Notes under the pieces: model-generated
What the model saw: only the letters and a program-made list of their open reading frames with translations
Databases searched by the model: none
Told to the model about the DNA's origin: nothing
Part shown: piece by piece, positions 28,296-37,545 of the stretch
Layout: every line of letters starts with the position of its first letter
Numbering within the stretch: position 1 is the first letter of the stretch
NCBI RefSeq assembly: GCF_009696615.1
Contig: NZ_VULO01000002.1
Span: 124,001 to 188,000, forward strand
Reading direction: 5' to 3'
DNA from: Scrofimicrobium canadense
GTDB taxonomy: Bacteria > Actinomycetota > Actinomycetes > Actinomycetales > Actinomycetaceae
DNA length: 64,000 bases
Translations under genes and position numbers: made by a program

Positions 28296-30068
28296 CTAGT
28301 TGGGATGTGGAGACTCATCATTTTCAGTGTCTTTGTCGGTCGGTGAGAGTCGATCGACAAATTCCTTTGCTGCGGCTTCAAATCCTTCTCTTGCCGCAGT
28401 ACCAAGACTCGTAAGTTGCTCACGGACCTTTTTGCGTAGTACCTTACCGATCTGAGAACGTGGCAGCTCCTTGACGATCACGATGTGACGTGGCAAGGCA
28501 TAGTGAGCCAGTGACTTTTCTGCCCAATCTCTCACGTCTGCCAAGGTAAGTGATGATCCTGCCTCCAGAACCAAGGCAGCTACAACCTCTTCTCCCGACG
28601 AACCTCCTGGCATCCCCACGACGGCAACATCTTCAACACCTGGCATAGACCGAACGGCTTCTTCAACCTGTGATGGATAGATGTTGAAGCCACCAGAGAT
28701 GATGAGTTCTTTGCGGCGATCAGCCATAACGACGAAGTCATCTACCAGACGGACCAAATCTCCGGTGCGCAGCCACCCATCGACTAGTACCAGCTCTGTT
28801 TCTTCCGGGTTATTCCAATATCCTTGGAATACTTGAGGCCCACGGACCAAGAGTTCACCGACTTCTCCGTCGGGGATGTCACGCGAAATATCTTCTGGAT
28901 CCACGATGCGTATTTCGGTGGATGGGAATGGAAGCCCCAACGTAGAGGGGCGCCGCAGATGTGATACCGGAGAGCCGAGAATAATCGGGGCGGCTTCAGA
29001 CATGCCGTAGCCCTCGATCATGTACCCACCGGTCGCCGCTTCCCACCGAGCCGCTAACTCGGGATCCATGGGCATAGCACCCGCGATAGCGAACCGAATC
29101 GAAGAAAGATCAACATCAAGCTCTTCAGCTGCTGTCAAGAGCCGATCGTAGATGGGCGGGACCCCAACGAAGAATGTGGCCGGGAGACGCCGTTGGCTCA
29201 GAAGAATCTGAGCGGGATCAAATTTGGGGAAAACAGCGATTGTCGCCCCCAGGCGGATGCCAGCAAGGAGCGATACTCCGAATCCGAAGGCATGAAAGAA
29301 CGGCAAGACAGCCGTAAAAACCTCAAAGCCTTCATGCAGCGTCGGAACCCACGCAGCGTCCTGGGCAGCATTTGCGACCAAGTTTCTGTGTGAAAGCATG
29401 ACCGCTTTGGGGACGCCTGTAGTGCCCCCTGTATGTATCAGCAAGGCGGTATCTGTGCTAGTGCCGGGGCTGCTTCCTTCCCACTCGCCCGCACCTCGCA
29501 CCAATTTATCCCAGTTTCTTACTCGACCAGGAGTCTTGGCACCTAACATACGTTTCTTTTGACGTACTGAGGGAATAGGAAGATGAATGAGCGCGCGGGA
29601 AAGAGAAGGCAGCGCCTGTGCAAGATTGACACCAAAAATTGTCGTGTGAGCGGGTAGGAAAGAAAGACTTTCGACAGAATTTTCCCATGCGATGACTATT
29701 TTGGCGCCATGCCTAGAAAACTCTTCCTCAAGTTCTTTCTCCGGGGCCAGAGGATTATGTTCGACGACGATGGCGCCAAGCAAAGACGTTGCGAAGATAG
29801 CTACCACATGCTGCGGACAGTTAGGCATAACTAAGGCGACGCGATCACCCGGCCGCACACCAGCCTGATGGAGAACAGTTGCCGCCTGGCGTACTTCGGC
29901 AACGAGCTCACGGTAAGAAGTTTGACGTGAGAGGAAATCTAGAGCAACCCTGCGTGGGTACCTGCTCGCCGAATCAAATAGAAGATCGTGTATTCGCTTG
30001 TCAGGTACATCAACGGTATACGGGACGCCGGGGGCGTAGCTCTCCCTAAGTTGATCCGTCAGATTCAC
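28296..30068 (-). CDS. Long-chain fatty acid--CoA ligase (AMP-binding)
   Basis: Adenylate-forming enzyme activating a fatty acid to acyl-CoA. P-loop IHTGGTTGVPKAVMLSHRNL, GYGMSEAAPI, WLRTGDLV, GGFNIYPSQVEEAV and the C-terminal lysine in RSQIGKVLRKK are in order. 590 aa with a short acidic tail. GTG 30068 has AAGGAG. Chain length is not deducible. Confidence 0.9.
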   Translation of the reverse strand: MNLTDQLRESYAPGVPYTVDVPDKRIHDLLFDSASRYPRRVALDFLSRQTSYRELVAEVRQAATVLHQAGVRPGDRVALVMPNCPQHVVAIFATSLLGAIVVEHNPLAPEKELEEEFSRHGAKIVIAWENSVESLSFLPAHTTIFGVNLAQALPSLSRALIHLPIPSVRQKKRMLGAKTPGRVRNWDKLVRGAGEWEGSSPGTSTDTALLIHTGGTTGVPKAVMLSHRNLVANAAQDAAWVPTLHEGFEVFTAVLPFFHAFGFGVSLLAGIRLGATIAVFPKFDPAQILLSQRRLPATFFVGVPPIYDRLLTAAEELDVDLSSIRFAIAGAMPMDPELAARWEAATGGYMIEGYGMSEAAPIILGSPVSHLRRPSTLGLPFPSTEIRIVDPEDISRDIPDGEVGELLVRGPQVFQGYWNNPEETELVLVDGWLRTGDLVRLVDDFVVMADRRKELIISGGFNIYPSQVEEAVRSMPGVEDVAVVGMPGGSSGEEVVAALVLEAGSSLTLADVRDWAEKSLAHYALPRHIVIVKELPRSQIGKVLRKKVREQLTSLGTAAREGFEAAAKEFVDRLSPTDKDTENDESPHPN

Positions 30069-30080
30069 GATGCTCCTTCG

Positions 30081-31286
30081 CTATAGCGTGAGACAGCGTA
30101 GCCTAATTGTCGCCGACATTGCACGAATATGGTCGATGGTCTCTTGAGGTAACTCCTGAGCTAGGTCGGTGACAGCGTAACCTAACTCTCCTTCAGTGGC
30201 CAGCATTTGCCCATCGACGTTCACGCCGTGTTCAGCAAAAACAGAGTTCAGCTCAGCCATTACGCCGGGGACATTTTGGTGAATCACGCATAAGCGCTTC
30301 TTGGAACTAGCGGGCGGCGGTGGTGCCAGGTTGGGGAGATTCACACTCATGTCAGTAATTCCATAGCGCAGGTAGTCGACTAACTTGCCGGAGACAAAAC
30401 GCCCGATAGCCTCTTGGGCTTCCACGGTCGAACCCCCGATATGAGGAGTCAGGATGACGTTGGGAATGCCTAAGAGTGGGGAGTCAAAAGGGTCACCATT
30501 GGACTTAGGTTCCGTGGGAAACACATCGACCGCCGCTCCTCGCAGATGCCCGGACTCCAAATGCTTCTTCAGCGCCTCAATATCAACAATGAAGCCACGG
30601 GAAAGGTTAATGAACCGTGCCCCCGGTCGCATCATCGAGAATTCACGATCTCCAAAAAGATTGGTATTTTCTTTGGCTCCATCCACATGGATGGAAATCA
30701 CATGAGCTTCACGGAGAACTTCTTCCATAGTGGCCTTGCGCTCAGCATTGCCCAAAGCAAGTTTTTCAGCGATGTCGTAGAAAATTACTTTCATCCCCAT
30801 CGCCTCGGCCAATACGGAAAGCTGAGTGCCGATTGAACCATAGCCGATGATTCCAAGAGTGCGACCACGGATTTCGTGAGAATGTGCTGCGGACTTGTCC
30901 CAAATGCCTTTGTGAAGGCTTTCTGTGCGCACGGTGAGCATACGCGCCAAAGAAATGATTTCGGCAATCGCAAGTTCTACGACGGAGCGAGTATTTGCAT
31001 ATGGCGCGTTGAATACCGATATGCCACTGTGCCGGGCAGCTTCTAGGTCAATCTGATTCGTGCCGATGCAATAGGCACCTATAATGCGCAGCTTCGGTGA
31101 GTTCTTGATAACGCGTTCACTAACCTGGGTCTTTGAGCGGATACCAAGAATCTTCACTCCCTTCAATGCCTCGATCAGTTCATCTTCGTCAAGGCTTCCA
31201 GAAATTCGGGTTACCTCAACTCCACGGTCAACTAGTGGCTCGTCGGCGTATTCATGCGGATCTTCAAGGAGCAGTGCTTTAGTCAC
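30081..31286 (-). CDS. serA: D-3-phosphoglycerate dehydrogenase with ACT domain
   Basis: First step of serine synthesis. Residues GIRSKTQVSERVI, the Rossmann motif LGIIGYGSIGTQLS, catalytic Arg in NLSRGFIVD and His in LTPHIGGST, plus a C-terminal ACT domain for serine feedback (LCVIHQNVPGVMAELNSVFA). 401 aa: the shorter, E. coli-type form without the intervening ASB domain usual in many actinobacteria. Start GTG 31286 (VTKALLLEDPHEY); upstream residues are unconserved and overlap the helicase gene. Confidence 0.93.
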   Translation of the reverse strand: MTKALLLEDPHEYADEPLVDRGVEVTRISGSLDEDELIEALKGVKILGIRSKTQVSERVIKNSPKLRIIGAYCIGTNQIDLEAARHSGISVFNAPYANTRSVVELAIAEIISLARMLTVRTESLHKGIWDKSAAHSHEIRGRTLGIIGYGSIGTQLSVLAEAMGMKVIFYDIAEKLALGNAERKATMEEVLREAHVISIHVDGAKENTNLFGDREFSMMRPGARFINLSRGFIVDIEALKKHLESGHLRGAAVDVFPTEPKSNGDPFDSPLLGIPNVILTPHIGGSTVEAQEAIGRFVSGKLVDYLRYGITDMSVNLPNLAPPPPASSKKRLCVIHQNVPGVMAELNSVFAEHGVNVDGQMLATEGELGYAVTDLAQELPQETIDHIRAMSATIRLRCLTL

Positions 31287-31320
31287 GGTACTTATCGTGC
31301 CAGGAAGCTGCGAACGGGTC

Positions 31321-33522
31321 TCAGTTGTCCGCCACCTGACCGGTCCAGCCTGCGGGGAGCTCCTGGGCATGCACCGCATGCAATCGTCTGGTAGAACGGG
31401 TCATTGCTACAAACAAATCTCCAGGCCCACCAGTCAAAATCTCACTAGGCTCGACAAGAATAGTGACGTCAAACTCAAGGCCTTTAGCTTGGAGAGGCGT
31501 GAGGATACTCACCCGCTGCGCTTTCACCTCTGGCTGAAGTCCCCACGTGCGTGCGCGTTCTTCGCTGAGGATGATCGCAACTTGCCCTAGACCTTCGCCG
31601 ACGCTTTCGTCGAGTAGCTCGCACTCGATTTCGAGAACCCTCTGTGTTTCGGCCTCGAGGTCATTCGTTTGTGTCATAGCCAGCGCATCGGGCAGGTCAC
31701 GAGCTGCAACCACGGGAAAATGCGCGGGATAGCCCAATGCTTCCTGCACATTTTGAGCCAAGTCGGTCAAGGTGCGGGGAGTTCGATAGGAAATAGTCAA
31801 TACGCATTCTTCAGTCAAGCCGGGACCAGCGGGGCCAAGAGTCTCATACCATGACGATGGGCGATTCCCGCGGGCCTGGTCAAGATCGCCGACAACTGTG
31901 AAGGAGCGCGAAGGACAACGGCGTAGTAGAGAATGCCACATCATGGGAGTGAGCTCCTGTGCCTCGTCCACAACAACATGCCCGTAAGCCCACGCGCGGT
32001 CCTCCCGCGCTCTCTCAGAAAGTGGCTTCCACTCTTCTTCGCCGCGCGCTAAACGTGCCAATGTCTCCGCATCGACTAAACCACCGCCAAGGTCTTGTCC
32101 GCTAATGGCTGCCTGTGCTCGTTCGATTTCTTCATTGTGGGAATGCTCAGCGGCTAGATGAGGAGCCGACTTCCGTGTAAGCGTGGAGGAATAGCCTAGA
32201 AGTTCATCCAACTCATCCAGTAATGGCACGTCCGCGATTGCCCATGGCTCTCCGGGTGCCCGGCGGCAAAGGTCGATCTGCTCCGTGCTAAGTCCCCTAT
32301 TGACCCGCGTAAGGTAGTCGGGGCGTGCATAAAGACGTGACAGGAGAGTCGTGGGTGTCGTGGGCATCCAGCAAAGATTGATTTCTCGGCGTGCATCCTT
32401 CGACTCGCGCACAATATCGCGCCACCAGGCCAACGTATCGGCATCAGTTTCTCCGCTGGCCAGTTGAGTAGCCAGCCCATCGATCAGCTCTAAAGCAAAA
32501 CTGTCGCGCGCCTCATTGTGGGCTTTGCCTGTGCGCCTCGCCCTCGTTCTTGCCGCGCGCACCATATCGATAGTTAGCGTTGCCTTGCGGCCATGAAGAT
32601 GGAGAACAACATCTTCATTCGGGAGCCGCTGCAAGTCCCGTACAGCATTCTTGAGGGTATCAATCCACGCGAGATTTCCTTTTGCTTGGGCTACTGCCGG
32701 AGGATCGATCTCATGAGCTGAAAATCCAGGAAGGAGGTCACCCATAGTCAATGAGACAACGCCAGTCTCACCCAAGGAGGGGAGTACCCGTTCTATGTAG
32801 CGCAAGAACGCCCGGGTAGGCCCCACTATCAACACGCCAGAACGCTCAAGACGTTCTCGCTGGTTGTAGAGCAAGTATGCCGCCCTGTGGAGCGCTACAG
32901 CAGTCTTACCAGTTCCGGGTCCGCCTTGGACAACCAACACCCCCTTAGTGTCAGCTCTGATGACACGGTCTTGCTCAGCTTGGATGGTCGCGACAATATC
33001 GCCCATATGGCCGTCGCGTGCCGCTCCGACTGCTGCCATGAGTGCGCCTTCACCTTGAAACTGGAGATGAGTCGCCTTTTCGGAGTTAAGTAGCTCATCT
33101 TCGACCCCCACCACCGTCCGCATTCGAGTGGAGATGTGCCTTCTACGCGCAACCCCTTGGGGATCAAGGCCCGTTGCCTGATAGAAAGGGGTTGCTGCCG
33201 GGGCACGCCAGTCGGTCAATAAGCGAGTCCCGTCAGGTGATTTGAGTCCCGCGCGACCAACATACATTGTTGATTGGTCGTCATTATCCAAGCGACCAAA
33301 AACCAGCCGATCTTCAATACGCTCAAGTCGAGCCGCGCGATCTCCATAATGGGCGGCCGTGACGTCACGTTCTGTGCGCGCTTGTGGCGTACCCCAAGCT
33401 CCTTGGGCTTCGGCCTGCCGTTGCGTGGCACGGAACTGAGCACGTTGACGGTCTAAGACCTCGTAGGCTCTATCAACAAACTCCTGCTCGTGAGCGATTT
33501 CTCCCACTTCGGTGTTCGGCAC
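31321..33522 (-). CDS. HelD/HelR-type UvrD-like helicase (RNA polymerase recycling)
   Basis: 733-aa superfamily 1 protein. The N-terminal arm begins EIAHEQEFVDRAYEVLDRQR, as in HelD-family factors that rescue RNA polymerase; Walker A VVQGGPGTGKTAVALHR; motif II VVDEAQELTPMMW; motif III VVGDLDQARG; C-terminal TPLQAKGLEFDVTILVEP. HelD-like proteins insert arms into RNA polymerase to release stalled complexes, and the actinobacterial HelR version can protect against rifampicin (established in mycobacteria). Start GTG 33522 follows AGGGGG. Confidence 0.85.
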   Translation of the reverse strand: MPNTEVGEIAHEQEFVDRAYEVLDRQRAQFRATQRQAEAQGAWGTPQARTERDVTAAHYGDRAARLERIEDRLVFGRLDNDDQSTMYVGRAGLKSPDGTRLLTDWRAPAATPFYQATGLDPQGVARRRHISTRMRTVVGVEDELLNSEKATHLQFQGEGALMAAVGAARDGHMGDIVATIQAEQDRVIRADTKGVLVVQGGPGTGKTAVALHRAAYLLYNQRERLERSGVLIVGPTRAFLRYIERVLPSLGETGVVSLTMGDLLPGFSAHEIDPPAVAQAKGNLAWIDTLKNAVRDLQRLPNEDVVLHLHGRKATLTIDMVRAARTRARRTGKAHNEARDSFALELIDGLATQLASGETDADTLAWWRDIVRESKDARREINLCWMPTTPTTLLSRLYARPDYLTRVNRGLSTEQIDLCRRAPGEPWAIADVPLLDELDELLGYSSTLTRKSAPHLAAEHSHNEEIERAQAAISGQDLGGGLVDAETLARLARGEEEWKPLSERAREDRAWAYGHVVVDEAQELTPMMWHSLLRRCPSRSFTVVGDLDQARGNRPSSWYETLGPAGPGLTEECVLTISYRTPRTLTDLAQNVQEALGYPAHFPVVAARDLPDALAMTQTNDLEAETQRVLEIECELLDESVGEGLGQVAIILSEERARTWGLQPEVKAQRVSILTPLQAKGLEFDVTILVEPSEILTGGPGDLFVAMTRSTRRLHAVHAQELPAGWTGQVADN

Positions 33523-33677
33523 GTGACCCCCTGAAATGATTTTGGCGGATTCTCAATTATCCTCCCTTTGCTGCTTTTGGCCAACTGTTGTTGTGGTTCC
33601 CCTGGTAGCGCAATGTGGCCCTGCTATCTCGCATTCAGGAACCATTACCGGTAAATTTGAGGGAGTTGGAGGAGGAT

Positions 33678-34679
33678 ATGGAAGAAAAGCTCTATAAAGA
33701 CGGTCCAGGGGCCGGTGCGAAGGCACCCATCATGGTCACTCATTTTGAGGGTGCCATGGATGCAGGTTCTGCAGGAACTCTGGCGACCGTACAGCTTTTG
33801 CGCACCCTATCTCCCAAGCGTGTTGCCACGTTCGATACCGATAAATTGATTGACTATCGTTCGCATCGCCCAGTGATGACTGTCGAAGACTGGGTGACGT
33901 CCGATGTTACGGTTCCAGAAATTGCGCTCGACTTAGTCCACGATGATGCAGGAACGCCGATACTTGTTTTACATGGGCCCGAGCCAGACGCGCGGTGGGA
34001 ATCATTTGCTGCAGACGTTGCCGAATTAGCCCATAACGCCGGAGTTGAGATTCTGGTTTCTTTCCATGGGATACCTGCGGCAGTCCCTCATACGCGGCCA
34101 ATTGCAGTTCACGTGCAAAGTACCGATGGAGATTTAGTTCCAGAGCAGCCACAAATGGGGGGAGTGCTACGGTTCCCGGCACCCTTGAGCTCGTTCCTTC
34201 ACCACCGTTTGTCGCAACAGAATCTGCATGGTCTCAGTCTGGTGGCGGCGGTACCGTATTACATGGCAGAGTCAACATTCCCTCGTGGAGGGTCGGCGCT
34301 GCTGTCGAAACTTGCAGAGATGACTGACTTGTCACTTCCTATTGGAGACTTGGAACGTGGCGCCGATGCCAGCGCAGACGAAGTGGAGCGCGTTGTGGAA
34401 GGCAATCCAGAGGTCGGACGCATCGTACGTTCTCTAGAAGAGCATTATGATGCAATGATTCGGGGCGATGCTCCTTTTATTGAGTCGGCTGAAGAGGCTC
34501 ACGATAGCGAGCTTGATAGTGACGTTGCAGAGGCAATGGGTGAAGCAATTGAACGCTATCTTCGGCACCAAGCGCAGGGAGCCGAAGGGACTGTTCCAGC
34601 TGACACAGACGATGACGAAGGTGCACAGCCTCGACATCGTGCCCCTAAGCCGTGGGAAGTGGATCCCGAAGCGGACTAG
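33678..34679 (+). CDS. PAC2-family protein (proteasome-assembly-chaperone-like)
   Basis: 333 aa from ATG 33678, which has a strong GGAGGAGG. An upstream GTG at 33615 would add 21 residues but has no Shine-Dalgarno. The core VTHFEGAMDAGSAGTLATVQLL ... DTDKLIDYRSHRPVM matches the actinobacterial PAC2 domain, then an acidic C-terminal region. Function unknown. The 3' end overlaps the convergent gene by 35 nt. Confidence 0.82.
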   Translation: MEEKLYKDGPGAGAKAPIMVTHFEGAMDAGSAGTLATVQLLRTLSPKRVATFDTDKLIDYRSHRPVMTVEDWVTSDVTVPEIALDLVHDDAGTPILVLHGPEPDARWESFAADVAELAHNAGVEILVSFHGIPAAVPHTRPIAVHVQSTDGDLVPEQPQMGGVLRFPAPLSSFLHHRLSQQNLHGLSLVAAVPYYMAESTFPRGGSALLSKLAEMTDLSLPIGDLERGADASADEVERVVEGNPEVGRIVRSLEEHYDAMIRGDAPFIESAEEAHDSELDSDVAEAMGEAIERYLRHQAQGAEGTVPADTDDDEGAQPRHRAPKPWEVDPEAD

Positions 34680-35397
34680 CGCCACCTAGCCAACGAGATA
34701 TTTCATCAGGGCGCACTAATCGAGCGGGAAGAGGAAGCCTTCGTAGTTTGCGGTCAAGTTCCTCCCAGTCGATCAAGCCGGGAGTTGATGTCGCTGCTAC
34801 CACAAGATTTCCCCAGCGGGCACTTTTCAAGACCTTAGAATCGCCGATGATAGCTGTTTCGGCGAATACATGGGAAGTGGTCGCAATATCGGGCCTGGCA
34901 TCAGTACCCTTCCCGTGGGCGGTGTTCGCCAAGTAAAGTCCATTCAAATGGGACTGGGCCAGGTGGTTCCATTCGAGAGTCGATAAATGAAGTGGGACGT
35001 TACGTCCTTTGAATGCATCGCGCACAATAACGTCCAGATGCGCCCGCGACCCCTCCAGCGACTGCCTGCCATCTGCCACGCGGATCCTGAGTATCGGCTT
35101 CCGAGGCAGTGGCAGGTGTAACCGAGCCAAATCAGCTATGTGGGAATCCACCTCGAACACGACCTGTCGTGAGGTAGGACGAAGATTTTCCCATGCCCAC
35201 GGTAGCGCGCAGAGTCCTCCGCCAATATGGGCAGCTCGAATGGGACGTGGTTCTGGCCAGAGGGTTCGAAGAACCGCATCCATATGTTGCATATACTCAA
35301 ATTCGAGATAGCCGGGGTTCTTTCGATCTACGCGGCTTTGCTCGGCACCATCAACCAACAAAGAGACGACAGAATCGTCTTCAATAACTTCTATCAT
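34645..35397 (-). CDS. Spermidine-synthase-like methyltransferase-fold protein
   Basis: About 250 aa with a Rossmann fold of the spermidine synthase/SpeE type: AAHIGGGLCALPWAW, an acidic strand FEVDSHIADLARLHL, ADGRQSL, and LDVIVRDAFKG. Typical actinobacterial orphan SpeE-like proteins of this length lack clear polyamine-site residues, so the substrate is open. Start ATG 35397 is favoured over 35406 because TACAAT at 35405-35410 overlaps the upstream ATG. Confidence 0.78.
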   Translation of the reverse strand: MIEVIEDDSVVSLLVDGAEQSRVDRKNPGYLEFEYMQHMDAVLRTLWPEPRPIRAAHIGGGLCALPWAWENLRPTSRQVVFEVDSHIADLARLHLPLPRKPILRIRVADGRQSLEGSRAHLDVIVRDAFKGRNVPLHLSTLEWNHLAQSHLNGLYLANTAHGKGTDARPDIATTSHVFAETAIIGDSKVLKSARWGNLVVAATSTPGLIDWEELDRKLRRLPLPARLVRPDEISRWLGGASPLRDPLPTA

Positions 35398-35410
35398 TGG
35401 AATCATTGTA
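35398..35410 (-). promoter_or_regulatory. Putative leaderless promoter of the SpeE-like gene
   Basis: Minus-strand TACAAT, 7 nt, ATG (35397). The hexamer overlaps an alternative ATG. Confidence 0.5.
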
Positions 35411-35418
35411 GGGGCTGT

Positions 35419-35430
35419 TAGAGTACATAC
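35419..35430 (+). promoter_or_regulatory. Putative leaderless promoter of dinB
   Basis: TAGAGT, 6 nt, ATG, with TTGGAA at 35397-35402 as -35 (spacer 16). No LexA box here despite the dinB name. Confidence 0.65.
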
Positions 35431-36663
35431 ATGTCAAATGCGCCGCGAGCTTCGGGCATAGCGAAAGACTGGGGAAGTGATGATTCAGCTTCGCCCATAC
35501 TTCACGTTGACATGGACAGTTTCTTCGCCTCGGTCGAAGTTGCTCTTGATCCAAGGCTTCGCGGAGTACCTCTCATCGTGGGTGGCCTTGGAAACCGGGG
35601 TGTCGTCACCTCGTGCACCTATGATGTTCGTGCGCTGGGGGTTCGCGCTGGGATGCCGATGTCCCGTGCGCGTGCGCTTGCCCCAAATGCGACAGTACTT
35701 CCAGGTCGACGCCAGGACTATGCGACGTATTCACATCGTGTGATGGAACTTCTAGGTCGCTACACGCCTCGTATGGAAGCCGCCAGCATTGATGAAGCAT
35801 ATTTGGATGTATCTGGAGCTAAAAGGCAATTTGGTTCGCCCATGCAGATTGCTGTTGATCTGCGAGAAAAAATCAGAACCCAGTTAGGATTGCCCGCTTC
35901 TGTGGGTATTGCTGCAAATAAGACGGTGGCAAAAATTGCGTCGGCACACGCCAAGCCGAATGGAGTGCTTTTGATTCCCGCCGATGCGACAGAGCAATTT
36001 TTGGCGGGGCTGCCGATTGGAGCATTACCAGGAATAGGTCGAAAATCTGGTGAGGCATTGACTGCGCGGGGCATAGACACGCTTGGTGATCTAGCGCAGT
36101 GGGATTTCAAGGATCTGGAGCGCATCGTTGGGCCAACCTCAGCATATTCTCTGCAACGCCGTGCGCGGGGTGAAGACACTAGCCGCGTAGGACAGCGAGA
36201 ATCCGAAAAGTCGATTTCGACTGAGGAGACCTTTTCTCGCAACCTGTTGTCAAGGGTACAGGTGAGCGCTTACCTAAATCAGGCCGCGTATCAATGCGCT
36301 CGGCGTTTGCGCTCAAGTCAGTTGAGGGCATGGACGGTACACCTCAAGCTCCGCGATGCTTCTTTTCGGACAATCACCAGGTCGTTGACATTATTTGCTC
36401 CAACAGATGTGGGGCGAGAAATTTCAGATGCCGTGTTGCAGCTTTTTGATCGCGAAGCTCTTCCAGCCGGTGGTGTACGGTTGGCAGGAGTGGGCGTTAG
36501 TAGTTTGGTGTCACTGACATCAGGGGTGCCGGTTCCTTTGGAAGAAGATACTCGTCCGCGAGAAGTAGAAACCGCGATGGATCGAGTTCAAGAAAAATTT
36601 GGCATCTCGGCTGCCCAACCTGCGTCATCCCTGGGAAAGCCCTGGGAGTCGTCGGCTCGATAG
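35431..36663 (+). CDS. dinB: DNA polymerase IV (Y family)
   Basis: Translesion polymerase. HVDMDSFFASVE supplies the first metal Asp, ASIDEAYLDVS the catalytic SxDE, then thumb HhH motif LPGIGRKSGEAL and little-finger domain. 410 aa. The C-terminus ends SSLGKPWESSAR with no evident QLxLF clamp motif. No SOS box is visible upstream, so damage induction via LexA is not supported. Confidence 0.94.
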   Translation: MSNAPRASGIAKDWGSDDSASPILHVDMDSFFASVEVALDPRLRGVPLIVGGLGNRGVVTSCTYDVRALGVRAGMPMSRARALAPNATVLPGRRQDYATYSHRVMELLGRYTPRMEAASIDEAYLDVSGAKRQFGSPMQIAVDLREKIRTQLGLPASVGIAANKTVAKIASAHAKPNGVLLIPADATEQFLAGLPIGALPGIGRKSGEALTARGIDTLGDLAQWDFKDLERIVGPTSAYSLQRRARGEDTSRVGQRESEKSISTEETFSRNLLSRVQVSAYLNQAAYQCARRLRSSQLRAWTVHLKLRDASFRTITRSLTLFAPTDVGREISDAVLQLFDREALPAGGVRLAGVGVSSLVSLTSGVPVPLEEDTRPREVETAMDRVQEKFGISAAQPASSLGKPWESSAR

Positions 36664-36722
36664 GAGGTTCTGCCTTCATTCTTGCTAGACTTAGAGTACA
36701 TGCAGTTGGAGAGGAGGGGACA

Positions 36723-37109
36723 ATGGCTCTTTCAGATTATGAAAAGGAAGTTTTGGCCCAAATGGAACGCGGGCTCAAAGAGGAAGACCCGCAGCTTGCC
36801 CATACTCTGACTTCTTCTCTGCCGGTGAACGATTCTGAACCCACTAGGCTTTCGCCAAGGCGGATAGCTCTAGGATCTATCGTGGCCGTAGTTGGCTTGG
36901 CTGTCGTTGTTGGTGGAGTATCAGCACAGATACTGTGGTTGTCAATCACACTGGGAACAATCGGTTTTGTATTGATGGTTGGCGGGGTTCTCTGGGCACT
37001 TAAGGGAGATCGGGATACGGCTCCTCGCAAACAGCCTAGATCAGGCTCGGATTCCAGTAGTTTCATGGATCGCCAGCGTGATCGCTGGGAAAATCGCGAC
37101 CGCAACTAG
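36723..37109 (+). CDS. DUF3040 membrane protein
   Basis: 128-aa actinobacterial protein often located upstream of mraZ. MALSDYEKEVLAQMERGLKEEDPQLA is the family N-terminus; two TM helices near residues 42-85; basic C-terminal tail. ATG 36723 has GGAGAGGAGGGG. TAGACT at 36686-36691 is a likely -10, giving a leader of about 25 nt. Function unknown. Confidence 0.88.
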   Translation: MALSDYEKEVLAQMERGLKEEDPQLAHTLTSSLPVNDSEPTRLSPRRIALGSIVAVVGLAVVVGGVSAQILWLSITLGTIGFVLMVGGVLWALKGDRDTAPRKQPRSGSDSSSFMDRQRDRWENRDRN

Positions 37110-37490
37110 TTGAGCATATAGCCAGTTTGGGCATTCTTGCATCTCACTAGACCTATCTAATTTTTCGCGCGGCTCTTTCGATGCTACGGCAATGGTGCCT
37201 GTATGCATGAACACTTCTCCCTCATTCTGGATTTTTCGGCGCCGTTTTCTTCTTACCGCTGCCCACGATTGTCTCAGTGCAGCATCCTGGGCGTTGTGAC
37301 ACGTGCCGGGGCGGTATACAGCCCCGTTTACGGTTTTATGACCCCGTACGTGGGAATGAGTAAATGGCGCCAGACATTCCGACGCCACGACACATAAGTG
37401 ATCGGCGAAACTCCTCCACCAGTATTTTCGCAGGTAAAAGTGCTATTTGTTGTGCCATTAGAGTGATTATTTACGATAATGGAGTATTCA
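37110..37490 (+). other. Non-coding gap before mraZ with hairpin
   Basis: No convincing gene in 381 nt. It holds a hairpin CGGGGC/GCCCCG (37307-37326, 8-nt loop) followed by TTTACGGTTTT, possibly a terminator for the DUF3040 unit. The mraZ promoter is likely TTGTGC (37450) with TACGAT (37472-37477), spacer 16. Confidence 0.5.
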
Positions 37491-37535
37491 GTGGGTCAAA
37501 GTGGAGGAATGTGGAGTAGAGTGTAGGCACTGGGA
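37491..37535 (+). promoter_or_regulatory. MraZ operator: 10-bp-periodic direct repeats
   Basis: GTGGG at 37491, GTGGA at 37501, GTGGA at 37511, GTGTA at 37521 and TGGGA at 37531: five repeats in exact 10-bp register. MraZ is known to bind GTGG-type pentamers spaced by 5 nt upstream of its own gene. The array lies just downstream of the likely promoter. Confidence 0.75.
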
Positions 37536-37545
37536 GGAGGTAGGC

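Noticed and set aside
35403-35431. LexA box before dinB
   Set aside because: No GAAC-N4-GTTC-like palindrome is present in the 33 nt around the divergent promoters.
37041-37388. 115-aa minus-strand open frame upstream of mraZ
   Set aside because: It runs into the DUF3040 coding region, has no family resemblance and no Shine-Dalgarno.
37110-37490. RNase P RNA (rnpB) before mraZ
   Set aside because: Conserved RNase P blocks such as GAGGAAAGTCC are absent.
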